From CAYVKY01 sp964452115 (GTDB taxonomy: Bacteria > Bacteroidota > Ignavibacteria > Tepidaquicellales > Tepidaquicellaceae): a stretch of 17,972 nt of DNA. The notes beneath the pieces were generated by a model. The model saw nothing but the letters and a program-made list of their open reading frames with translations. It had not been told where the DNA came from and did no database searches. The DNA lies in NCBI GenBank assembly GCA_964452115.1, contig CAYVKY010000035.1:1-17972 (forward strand). Direction: 5' to 3'. The translations under genes were made by a program, and so were the position numbers. This document shows, in pieces, positions 1 through 6,845 of the stretch. The stretch's first letter is position 1, and every line of letters starts with the position of its first letter.

Positions 1-1720
1 TTGCAAAGTTAATCTTTGTTGATGGGTTGAAAGGATTCGGATAGTTCTGGCTTAATGTATAGTCAGTCGGGGTTACGGTTCCGATCGGAGTAATTCCGAC
101 TACAGTTCCGTATTTGGAAATACCGCCAAGGCTTCTTACGCCCCAGATTGTGTTTCCTGTTCTTGCTTTTGTCATATGCTGGAACACGCCGCCTGCTGTG
201 GGTGCTGTATATTGTGTTGTCCAGGCTGCACCGTTATTCGAGGAATAAAATACTGCCGGTGTCGCGTTCTGTGTGGTTGCCCACCATTCTGCACCTGTAC
301 CGCACACGCCTGCTCCTGCATAAGAAACCGGTGAGGTTATTGTTGCCCAGTTTGTGCCGCCGTTTGTGGTCATTGCAAGTGTTGTGTATTCTGACATACC
401 GTTGTTTGCATCATTGAACCAGATACTATACTGGTTAGCTGCCGGGGTTGTCTGTGTTGACCAGTTTGCACCTGCGTTTGATGAGTACATTATTGATGTG
501 GTGTTTGAACCGAACCATACTTTTGTTCCAAGCATAAAGAATGAATTGTTCCATCCGCCTGTAATAGTTGTCGGAACTGTTGCCCAGTCTGCCCAGGTTG
601 CGCCGCCGTCTGTTGATTTCTTCAGAAGCCAGTTGCCTCCGATTGGGTCTCCCATGAAGTATGCGGTATTAGCATCTGTCATCCAGAGTGCATCACCGAA
701 TGCGCTTGCCAAGAAGTATACCTGTGTCCAGTTTGTTCCTCCGTTCGTGGTTCTATAAATATATGCTCCTGCTGTAGGTGATGCAGTTACTAATGCTGTA
801 TTTGCATCCCATGCAAAAATGTTATATGCATCGTCAGTTGCGGGAAGTGTATAAACTGAATAGTTAAGACCGCCGTTTGTGGTCTTTACAACTTTACCGC
901 CGTTTCCGCATGCCCACATTACGTTATCGTTTACCGCTGATACTGAAGCAAGTGCTGTTGTGACACCTGATGTCTGCTCTGTCCATGAATAAGTAACGGG
1001 AGCTGCATTTCTCATTATGTTGATTGCATCGACACCTATATAGTCTGAATTGCTTCCTGACGGACCTGCATCTGTTACGTGATATCTGATTGCAAATCTT
1101 GCATTTGCACCTGCTGCTGCTGCTTTAACTGCATAGTATGTATAACCATTATTCGGTGCACCAGTCGCCGGATTGGGCAATTTGTATCTTGCAAGGATTG
1201 ACCATGTACCTGTCGGTGTTGAATCACTTACTGAAAACATTACATAAATCGAATCCGGATAGTTTGTAGATGATAAATCGGTAGATCTTGCCCAGAAAGT
1301 CAAACTGTCAGTTGCTAAAGTACCGCCGGTTACTCTCGGTAGTATTAACCAGTTATCAATAATTCCGGCACCTGAAGTACTATTATAATTTGCTGCAACA
1401 TATCCTGTTGTAGGACCATTGAATGCATTAAATACTGATGCATTACCTTGGAACCAGGACAGTGATCCCACAGGTACAGAGTTGTTATATACTAAATAAC
1501 CTCTTGACTGCAGAGCAGCTATTGTATTGTCACCGTCCATGTTGTCAGTAAATACGGGGGTGCCGTATAAAGTCTGAACTACAGGAGTGTAACTTATCTG
1601 AACTCTGTCGTTGGTTTGTTTTTTTGAACCGTTAATCGGATCAAGTGTAAAGAAACCATATAAAGATGCGATTGTTATAACCGCAATAAGTAGAACAAAT
1701 AGTTTTTTGAAATTCTTCAT
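1..1720 (-). CDS. Secreted Asp-box repeat protein with choice-of-anchor-J-like domain and T9SS-type tail (partial, C-terminus off window)
   Basis: This frame is open for 573 codons from an ATG at 1720 to the window edge, where it is cut before its stop. Residues 1-22 form a hydrophobic export signal. About residues 52-238 resemble a cleaved-adhesin/choice-of-anchor-J jelly-roll: it starts with a 'FTDNMDGD' strand and later has 'DNWLILP' and 'DYIGVDAINI'. Residues 240-540 hold six Asp-box/BNR-like units (S/T-x-D/N-x-G-x-x-W/Y) near 280, 324, 370, 413, 451 and 493, as in sialidase-like or Ycf48-like beta-propellers. Residues 556-570 read LSQNYPNPFNPSTKI, the usual start of a FlgD-like or T9SS type A sorting domain, so only a few dozen residues are probably missing. 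Together these suggest a cell-surface or secreted protein; the ligand is unknown. Asp-boxes alone do not prove sialidase activity, and I see no catalytic signature. Confidence 0.85.
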   Translation of the reverse strand, partial: MKNFKKLFVLLIAVITIASLYGFFTLDPINGSKKQTNDRVQISYTPVVQTLYGTPVFTDNMDGDNTIAALQSRGYLVYNNSVPVGSLSWFQGNASVFNAFNGPTTGYVAANYNSTSGAGIIDNWLILPRVTGGTLATDSLTFWARSTDLSSTNYPDSIYVMFSVSDSTPTGTWSILARYKLPNPATGAPNNGYTYYAVKAAAAGANARFAIRYHVTDAGPSGSNSDYIGVDAINIMRNAAPVTYSWTEQTSGVTTALASVSAVNDNVMWACGNGGKVVKTTNGGLNYSVYTLPATDDAYNIFAWDANTALVTASPTAGAYIYRTTNGGTNWTQVYFLASAFGDALWMTDANTAYFMGDPIGGNWLLKKSTDGGATWADWATVPTTITGGWNNSFFMLGTKVWFGSNTTSIMYSSNAGANWSTQTTPAANQYSIWFNDANNGMSEYTTLAMTTNGGTNWATITSPVSYAGAGVCGTGAEWWATTQNATPAVFYSSNNGAAWTTQYTAPTAGGVFQHMTKARTGNTIWGVRSLGGISKYGTVVGITPIGTVTPTDYTLSQNYPNPFNPSTKINFA

Positions 1721-1865
1721 AAATATTTTTTTTAATTCTTTTGATATTATTAATTTTTTATTACTATTTCAAGTTAAAAATAATCGATGCTAAATTTTAT
1801 TTTTACTTATCGTTATTGTATTAATGAATCATATTTTATAACTTGTATATTCTAATTTTTACAAA
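1721..1865. promoter_or_regulatory. Divergent intergenic region, probable promoters for both neighbours
   Basis: These 145 very A/T-rich bases separate two divergently transcribed genes, so both promoters should lie here. On the plus strand, TTG at 1816-1818 and TAACTTG at 1839-1845 are 20 bases apart. This loosely resembles the Bacteroidota -33 TTTG / -7 TAnnTTTG pattern, but the match is imperfect. No Shine-Dalgarno sequence precedes either start codon. Confidence 0.3.
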
Positions 1866-2810
1866 ATGGATAAGAAGAAAATTTTAATTACCGGGGCTGC
1901 CGGTTTTCTCGGTTCGCATCTTTGTGATAAATTCATAAAAGAGGGATTCAAAGTTATCGGTATGGATAACCTTTTGACCGGCTCACTTAAAAATATTGAA
2001 CATCTTTTTCCGCTTAAGGATTTTGAATTTTATTTTCACGACGTTACAAAGTTTGTTCACATTCCCGGAAAGCTGGATTACATACTTCACTTTGCTTCAC
2101 CTGCAAGTCCGATTGACTACCTGAAGATGCCGATTCAGACTTTGAAAGTCGGCTCACTCGGCACGCACAACCTGCTCGGACTCGCGAAGGAAAAAGGTTC
2201 CAGGTTTCTTATCGCATCCACATCTGAAATTTACGGCGACCCGCTTGAACATCCGCAGACTGAAGAGTATTGGGGAAATGTAAATCCCATCGGACCGAGA
2301 GGCGTATATGATGAGGCAAAAAGATTTATGGAAGCAATCACAATGGCTTACCATTCTTATCACAATCTGGATACACGCATCGCAAGAATTTTTAATACAT
2401 TCGGTCCGCGTATGCGGCTTGATGACGGCAGGGCATTGCCCGCATTTATGGGGCAGGCGCTGCGAGGAGAGGACATCACTGTATTCGGAGACGGCAGCCA
2501 GACGCGTTCATTCTGTTTTGTTGAGGATGAGGTTGAGGGAATTTACAGACTTTTATTGAGTGATTATTCAATGCCTGTAAATATTGGCAATCCCGAAGAA
2601 ATATCATTGCTTCAGTTTGCCGAAGAAGTGAAAGAACTTACGGGTACAAAATCCAAAATTGTTTTCAGACCGCTCCCGCAGGATGACCCAAAAGTCCGCC
2701 AGCCGGATATTACAAAAGCAAAATCCATTCTCGGATGGCAGCCGAAAGTTTCAAGAATTGACGGTTTGAAAATTACACTCGATTATTTTAAAACTGTAAT
2801 TCATTTATAG
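1866..2810 (+). CDS. uxs: UDP-glucuronate decarboxylase (UDP-xylose synthase), extended SDR family
   Basis: This enzyme would oxidise and decarboxylate UDP-glucuronate to UDP-xylose with bound NAD+, in the cytoplasm, supplying xylose for surface glycans. The 314-residue length fits the soluble bacterial form. The Rossmann motif is GAAGFLG at 10-16. The UXS-specific stretch HFASPASPIDY follows at about 75-85. The catalytic TSE is at 119-121 inside STSEIYGDP, and YDEAK supplies Tyr148 and Lys152. IFNTFGPRM at about 175-183 and a C-terminal 'QPDITKAKSILGW' also match UXS rather than GalE or RmlB. A bifunctional ArnA-like enzyme is unlikely because there is no formyltransferase domain. It stands alone on the plus strand, and its last 23 bases overlap the end of the convergent MBL gene. 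Confidence 0.92.
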   Translation: MDKKKILITGAAGFLGSHLCDKFIKEGFKVIGMDNLLTGSLKNIEHLFPLKDFEFYFHDVTKFVHIPGKLDYILHFASPASPIDYLKMPIQTLKVGSLGTHNLLGLAKEKGSRFLIASTSEIYGDPLEHPQTEEYWGNVNPIGPRGVYDEAKRFMEAITMAYHSYHNLDTRIARIFNTFGPRMRLDDGRALPAFMGQALRGEDITVFGDGSQTRSFCFVEDEVEGIYRLLLSDYSMPVNIGNPEEISLLQFAEEVKELTGTKSKIVFRPLPQDDPKVRQPDITKAKSILGWQPKVSRIDGLKITLDYFKTVIHL

Positions 2811-3822
2811 AATTATTTTCAACCGAATCAAAAATAATCTGTCCTCCGTAATTAAGAATTTTTACTCCGTTAATAAGATAATCTTTCAGTCCCGCTGAAT
2901 TGTTATCCGAAAAATAATTTTCCGGATTCGAAATTATATTTTTAAGCGCTTCTGCAGGAATATCGGGACTTCCGAAATACTGAAGCGTGCCGTAATGAAT
3001 CGGAATCATATACTTTGCTTTAATATCCAGAAAAAGTTTCACCGCTTCATAAGATGAAGTATGAAACCACATCCCCTTTCCTTCGCAGTTTCTGCACGGA
3101 CCGATGGGAATCAGCGCAAGGTCAATCTTAAACTGCTTCCCGATTTCTTTAAACGCTTTATCATCATACCCCGTGTCGCCTGCGAAATAAACAGTAAGGT
3201 CTTTATACTGCACTATATAACCGCAATATCCCTGCACATTCCAAAGGTATGTATCAAAGCCGTAGCGCCCGCCGTCGTGCAGCGCAAAAACAGGGATAAC
3301 TTTCAGTCCGTTAATATAAACAGGTTTCGCAGTGTAATGCCCGCTGAAAGCACCTATTGTATCCGCTCTTATCATATCAAGATTAAAGTCAGGCAGGAAT
3401 TCCTCTGCGCCTTCGGGGAAAATCAACGCCGTTTGCGGATGCATTTTGCTTAACTTATCAAGCGATGAAAAGCTCAGGTGGTCCATGTGTGCGTGGGACA
3501 CTGCAATCAGGTCAAGCTTTTTTATGCTGTCATATTCAAGCGCAGTTTCTCTCAGGCGGGGCAGCACACCCAATATGTAATCATTAAAAAGCGGGTCGAA
3601 TAAAATTACTTTGTCATACATCTGCACCAGAACGGTGGACTGTCCGCCCCAGAGCGCCGATAGCCGCACACTGTCTTTCACGGGATTCTGAATTTTATTC
3701 CACGCAATTTCCGGTGAATCAGTAATACTTCTGCCCACACTGCGCATTGCAATCCTCACCCAGCCGCATCCGCTTTGTGTGAGAATAAATAAAACGATTA
3801 ATATATAAAATAATTTTTTCAA
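2788..3822 (-). CDS. Metallo-beta-lactamase-fold hydrolase, NAPE-PLD/UlaG-like, probable lipoprotein
   Basis: From a TTG at 3822, four bases after the stop of the preceding gene, this encodes 344 residues. That start puts a signal peptide first (MKKLFYILIVLFILTQSGC), with Cys19 as a plausible lipidation site, although the -3 residue is Gln rather than the usual Leu. The zinc-binding HAHMDH is at 110-115. His182, GDTGYDD (Asp216) and IPIHYGT (His276) complete the MBL metal sites. The N-terminal 'STVLVQM...ILFDPLF' and the later 'IPIGPC...WFHTSSYEAVKLF' resemble NAPE-hydrolysing phospholipase D and UlaG relatives, so a phospho- or lactone-type hydrolase is possible; the substrate is unknown. 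The frame stays open upstream to 4014, but that extension overlaps the preceding gene and would bury the signal peptide. A 'CRNC' pair at 243-246 is unexplained. Confidence 0.82.
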   Translation of the reverse strand: MKKLFYILIVLFILTQSGCGWVRIAMRSVGRSITDSPEIAWNKIQNPVKDSVRLSALWGGQSTVLVQMYDKVILFDPLFNDYILGVLPRLRETALEYDSIKKLDLIAVSHAHMDHLSFSSLDKLSKMHPQTALIFPEGAEEFLPDFNLDMIRADTIGAFSGHYTAKPVYINGLKVIPVFALHDGGRYGFDTYLWNVQGYCGYIVQYKDLTVYFAGDTGYDDKAFKEIGKQFKIDLALIPIGPCRNCEGKGMWFHTSSYEAVKLFLDIKAKYMIPIHYGTLQYFGSPDIPAEALKNIISNPENYFSDNNSAGLKDYLINGVKILNYGGQIIFDSVENNSINELQF

Positions 3823-3826
3823 TCCG

Positions 3827-4408
3827 TCAGTAATATTTAATGTAAAGTGAAATGTTGTACTTCGAGTCCGTGTTGAAATTTCTCGTGTACTGAATTCCGA
3901 ACATTCCTCCGAAAACGTACAGTCCTGCCTCAACTGCAGGATAATCAATTTTTCCGTCCGACTTATTTTTTGAAAGCGAATATTTTCCGCCGAGCGAAAA
4001 CGCCAGATTTTCACCGCGCTCCGCCAAAGGTATCATAGCCCGCACGCCTGATGATAATGTGAAGGGACGTCTGTCAGAATATCTGAACTCTCCGGTTGCA
4101 AGTTCCGGCTGAAGGAATAATTCCGCCGAACCGGAAAATCTTCTGACCGGATTTATCATAAAAAACTGAACGGGCGATATATATTTATTCGCATCAAATG
4201 AAAAATTCAAAGGGATAATCTGCCATTTCAATCCGAAGCGGGCTCTTGCGTCAGTGCCGTTTGCATCCTGATAAATTGAAGGAGACGGAATCATCTGAAG
4301 CAGAGTCCAGCTTATGTATTTCGCGGTTGTATTTTCCCCGCGAACCTGTGCATTCACTGCGCCCGAAGTCAGCAGCATTAAAATTAATATAATTATTTTA
4401 TTATGCAT
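3827..4408 (-). CDS. Hypothetical exported protein, probable small outer-membrane beta-barrel
   Basis: I do not recognise a named family. The ATG at 4408 gives 193 residues and begins directly with a Sec signal peptide, MHNKIIILILMLLTSGAVNAQ, with a credible cleavage after VNA. An upstream ATG at 4489 would add 27 residues ahead of that signal and is less likely. The mature part has alternating hydrophobic strands, for example 'FTLSSGVRAMIPL', 'LAFSLGGKYSLS' and 'VEAGLYVFGGMFGIQYT', and ends in an aromatic residue (YIKYY), as outer-membrane barrels often do. The MBL-fold lipoprotein starts four bases after its stop, so the two are almost certainly co-transcribed and probably act together at the envelope. 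Confidence 0.7.
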   Translation of the reverse strand: MHNKIIILILMLLTSGAVNAQVRGENTTAKYISWTLLQMIPSPSIYQDANGTDARARFGLKWQIIPLNFSFDANKYISPVQFFMINPVRRFSGSAELFLQPELATGEFRYSDRRPFTLSSGVRAMIPLAERGENLAFSLGGKYSLSKNKSDGKIDYPAVEAGLYVFGGMFGIQYTRNFNTDSKYNISLYIKYY

Positions 4409-4555
4409 ATAAAGATAATTAACTAAATTATTAAATTTATAGTTTCTTTTCAAAGTATATAAATAAAATATTATGACGGCTTTATGCATTTATTAAAATT
4501 TTAAAATTGACTATCTTGTGTATTCCCATTTAAAAATTTAATTAATTTTTTCCAA
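4409..4555. promoter_or_regulatory. Divergent intergenic region with a possible promoter for the YitT-family gene
   Basis: This A/T-rich region separates divergent genes. On the plus strand, TTGACT (4507-4512) and TTTAAA (4529-4534) are 16 bases apart and would place transcription start about 15 bases before the ATG at 4556. In so A/T-rich a stretch this could be chance. Confidence 0.28.
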
Positions 4556-5491
4556 ATGATTTCCAAAGCACAAAAATATTTGTACAGAACGAAAGATTTT
4601 ATCGGAATTACACTCGGATGCATAATATTCGGAATTGCATACTCGTGGTTTTTAATTCCCTTCAAAGTTGCTCCCGGCGGTGTCGGCGGCATTGCAACAG
4701 TACTTTATTACATGTTCGGATTCCCCGCAGGAGTGTCGATGGTTGTGATTAATATACCGCTGTTCGTTATGGCTTGGATATTGCTCGGAAAACAATTCGG
4801 ATTCAGGTCATTTTTCGGTATGGTGGTCGGCTCGGTTTTCGTTGACCTGCTCACGCCTCATAATATTTACAATTATGTTCCGTTTATGCGCGATATAATT
4901 AATCAGCAATACTGGGCATTTACGGATAATATTCTGCTTGCATCTATCGCCGGCTCGGTGCTGCTTGGGATTTCACTCGGAATAATATTCCGTTTTCACG
5001 GCTCAACCGGCGGCACGGACATACCGGTTGCGCTGCTTAAGCAATACACGGGAGTTACAATCGGCGGCGGATATTGGGTGATTGAAACGCTTATAATACT
5101 CTCAATCGGAATCGTATTTAAAGACCTGAACCTGATAATATGGGGATACCTGAACCTGTTTATTTCAACACAGATTGTTGACATTGCAGCAGAAGGACTT
5201 CCGTACACAAAGGGAGCATATATCATTTCGAAAGAACATGATGAAATACGTGATAAAATTTTCAAGAAACTCGACCGCGGTGTGACATTCTTTCAGAGTG
5301 AAGGCGGATTCACTGGTAAAGAATTTAAGACAATATTTGTGATTGTAAACCGCAGGGAAATCGCAAGTCTCCGCAGAATTGTAAAGGATGAAGACCCTAA
5401 AGCATTTATGATATTAGTTGATGTAAATGATGTGATGGGAGACGGATTTAAATCAAGGATAATTAATTTTCAGGACATCCCTGAATATTAA
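4556..5491 (+). CDS. YitT family membrane protein (DUF161 plus DUF2179)
   Basis: The 311 residues match the YitT family, which are integral inner-membrane proteins of unsettled transport function. The N-terminal two thirds contain several hydrophobic helices (about 15-33, 60-77, 83-100, 126-146 and 172-190) and the family's conserved glycine motifs: 'PFKVAPGGVGGIATVLYY' at 35-52 and 'HGSTGGTDI' at 148-156. From about residue 218 a soluble C-terminal DUF2179 domain follows, with 'RGVTFFQSEGGFTG' and 'ILVDVNDVMGDGF'. Length and domain order are normal for the family. It is the only plus-strand gene between 2811 and the right end, converges on gpsA, and is followed by the repeat-bearing spacer, so it is probably monocistronic. 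Confidence 0.9.
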   Translation: MISKAQKYLYRTKDFIGITLGCIIFGIAYSWFLIPFKVAPGGVGGIATVLYYMFGFPAGVSMVVINIPLFVMAWILLGKQFGFRSFFGMVVGSVFVDLLTPHNIYNYVPFMRDIINQQYWAFTDNILLASIAGSVLLGISLGIIFRFHGSTGGTDIPVALLKQYTGVTIGGGYWVIETLIILSIGIVFKDLNLIIWGYLNLFISTQIVDIAAEGLPYTKGAYIISKEHDEIRDKIFKKLDRGVTFFQSEGGFTGKEFKTIFVIVNRREIASLRRIVKDEDPKAFMILVDVNDVMGDGFKSRIINFQDIPEY

Positions 5492-5613
5492 TTTGGGTTA
5501 CGAAGTGAAGAGGTGACAGAGTGACAGAGTCTAACCGACGTGTCAGGACTCCAGAGCCTGTGCGAAAACGCTAATTTTACGTCAATTGCAAAACGATGAA
5601 TTATCACATAAAA

Positions 5614-5639
5614 CCTTCCCAAGCTGGAGCTTGGGAAGG
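5614..5639. repeat. Palindromic repeat A, copy 1 (REP-like hairpin)
   Basis: This is a perfect inverted repeat: CCTTCCCAAGCT (5614-5625), spacer GG, then AGCTTGGGAAGG (5628-5639). The inner 22 bases are the exact reverse complement of those in copy 2, so the two copies are in opposite orientation. Confidence 0.8.
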
Positions 5640-5673
5640 AGAGTATATATCTGTATTTATATGTACTTACCCT

Positions 5674-5699
5674 CATTCCCAAGCTCCAGCTTGGGAATG
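5674..5699. repeat. Palindromic repeat A, copy 2 (inverted relative to copy 1)
   Basis: This is a perfect inverted repeat: CATTCCCAAGCT (5674-5685), spacer CC, then AGCTTGGGAATG (5688-5699). The arm tips differ from copy 1 (CAT/ATG against CCT/AGG), but each pairs within itself. That compensating difference suggests the hairpin itself is maintained or is how the element spreads. Confidence 0.8.
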
Positions 5700-5737
5700 C
5701 AATTTACGTATGAAAATTAAGAATTAATAATTGGATT

Positions 5738-5759
5738 ATGCCGTAGGCATTAAATGTTT
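5738..5759. repeat. Palindromic direct repeat B, copy 1
   Basis: The 22-base unit begins with the palindrome ATGCC-GTA-GGCAT and continues with TAAATGTTT. It matches copy 2, 49 bases further on, at all but one position and in the same orientation. Confidence 0.7.
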
Positions 5760-5786
5760 GTAGATTTTGATTTCTGATAAAATTAT

Positions 5787-5808
5787 ATGCCGTAGGCATT
5801 ATATGTTT
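5787..5808. repeat. Palindromic direct repeat B, copy 2
   Basis: The unit is ATGCC-GTA-GGCAT followed by TATATGTTT, with one base different from copy 1. The sequence between the copies is A/T-rich and unrelated to repeat family A. Confidence 0.7.
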
Positions 5809-5840
5809 ACCGCCTTCCTGTTTGGGAATACAAAAAATTA

Positions 5841-6845
5841 TTAAATTGTGTGCTCTTCTTTCAGGGAGCGCGTCATAAGTTCGAGTGTCGATTTCCTCGG
5901 ATTTTTTTCTTCGAATAAAATCGAATTCACTTCGTTTACAATCGGAAGTTCCACTTTCATTCTTTTCGAAAGTGCGAAGGCAGACTTTGTTGTTGATACA
6001 CCTTCCGCCACCATTTTCATTTCTTTTAGGATGCTCGTGAGCGTTCTCCCCTTTCCGATTTGTTCTCCGACATACCTGTTTCGCGAATGCTTGGAATCGC
6101 AAGTCACAATCAAATCGCCGATTCCCGACAGCCCGAAAAATGTTTCCATCTTAGCGCCGAGTTTAAGTCCCAGCCGCATAATTTCGCTCATACCGCGCGT
6201 CATAATCGCCGCCTTTGTGTTATCGCCGAAACCCGCACCGTCAGCCATTCCTGCCGCAATTGCAATCACATTTTTCAGTGCTCCGCCGATTTCAGTGCCT
6301 CGTAAATCCCTTGATGCATAAACCCTGAAATGAGAATTTGAAAATTCATTCTGAATTTTCTGTGCGGTTTTTATGTCTTCGGATGCAGCCAATATGGCAG
6401 TCGGAATTTTTCTTGACACTTCCTCAGCGTGCGACGGTCCCGAAAGGCAGGTGATGGTTCTGCGGTTAACTTTTTTGAAAATATCTTCAACAATTTCCGA
6501 AACCAAAAAATGCGTTTTCATTTCGATTCCTTTTGATGCGGATACAATTATCTTATCCCTGAAATCGAACTGTGCAAGTTCTTTCAGACTCTCGCGTATG
6601 AATTGTGTCGGGGTTGAAATCAGCACTATGTCCTTACTGAACACTGATTTTTCCAAATCGTTGGAAATTTCGATGCCTTCGGGAATTTTTATCTTCGGCA
6701 GAAAATAAAAATTTTCCCTGTACTCTTTCAGCGTTTCTGCATATTCAGGATTGAATTCCCAAAGCGTAACCTTATGTCCGTTTCGATACAGCAGTATGGA
6801 TAGAGTTGTGCCCCATCCGCCTGCACCAAGAACTGCAATGTTCAT
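5841..6845 (-). CDS. gpsA: Glycerol-3-phosphate dehydrogenase [NAD(P)+]
   Basis: GpsA reduces dihydroxyacetone phosphate to sn-glycerol-3-phosphate in the cytoplasm, providing the phospholipid backbone. The 334 residues match the family length. The nucleotide-binding motif GAGGWG is at 7-12, SASKG with Lys105 follows, and GPSHAEEV is at 136-143. The catalytic lysine is Lys191 in GGALKN. GLSGIGDL (239-245, Asp244) and SRNRYVG (254-260, with Arg255 and Asn256) complete the substrate site, and 'MVAEGVSTT' is the usual C-terminal family motif. Its ATG overlaps the stop of plsY by four bases (ATGA), so translation is probably coupled. The product feeds PlsY directly. Confidence 0.97.
   Translation of the reverse strand: MNIAVLGAGGWGTTLSILLYRNGHKVTLWEFNPEYAETLKEYRENFYFLPKIKIPEGIEISNDLEKSVFSKDIVLISTPTQFIRESLKELAQFDFRDKIIVSASKGIEMKTHFLVSEIVEDIFKKVNRRTITCLSGPSHAEEVSRKIPTAILAASEDIKTAQKIQNEFSNSHFRVYASRDLRGTEIGGALKNVIAIAAGMADGAGFGDNTKAAIMTRGMSEIMRLGLKLGAKMETFFGLSGIGDLIVTCDSKHSRNRYVGEQIGKGRTLTSILKEMKMVAEGVSTTKSAFALSKRMKVELPIVNEVNSILFEEKNPRKSTLELMTRSLKEEHTI

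Larger units (their letters stand above)
5492..5840. other. Non-coding spacer between convergent genes carrying two palindromic repeat families
   Basis: I see no credible gene in these 349 bases. Near the left end, GTGACAGA occurs twice in tandem (5513-5528). A bulged inverted repeat, CAGG-A-CTC / GAG-CCTG, lies at 5544-5560. Two 26-base hairpins and two copies of a 22-base palindromic direct repeat follow, listed separately. A decayed piece resembling the hairpin ends (CCTTCC then TTTGGGAAT) sits at 5813-5829. Both genes end at this spacer, so the repeats lie at a 3'-3' junction, the usual setting for REP-like elements. None of the hairpins has a clean U-tract, so they do not look like ordinary terminators. 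Confidence 0.75.

Noticed and set aside
354..758. Plus-strand open frame of 134 codons
   Set aside because: It is antisense to the repeat-rich secreted protein and mirrors its repetitive codons; it has no recognisable domain.
1..1720. Sialidase enzyme call based on Asp-box repeats
   Set aside because: Asp-boxes occur in many non-enzymatic propellers, and no catalytic arginine triad or FRIP-type motif was seen.
3823..4014. Upstream extension of the MBL-fold gene giving a 408-residue protein
   Set aside because: It overlaps the 3' end of the well-supported exported protein in another frame, looks low-complexity, and would place the signal peptide internally.
4409..4489. Earlier ATG for the small outer-membrane protein
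   Set aside because: It puts 27 charged and mixed residues ahead of a typical signal peptide; the internal ATG at 4408 fits better.
5488..5682. Minus-strand open frame of 64 codons through the spacer
   Set aside because: It runs across the palindromic repeat and has no family resemblance, so it is probably chance.
5614..5699. Pair of intrinsic terminators for YitT and gpsA
   Set aside because: The stems are strong but no U-tract follows on either strand, and the shared core points to a repeat element.
5738..5808. CRISPR array
   Set aside because: There are only two repeat copies, the unit is short and strongly palindromic, and there are no cas genes.
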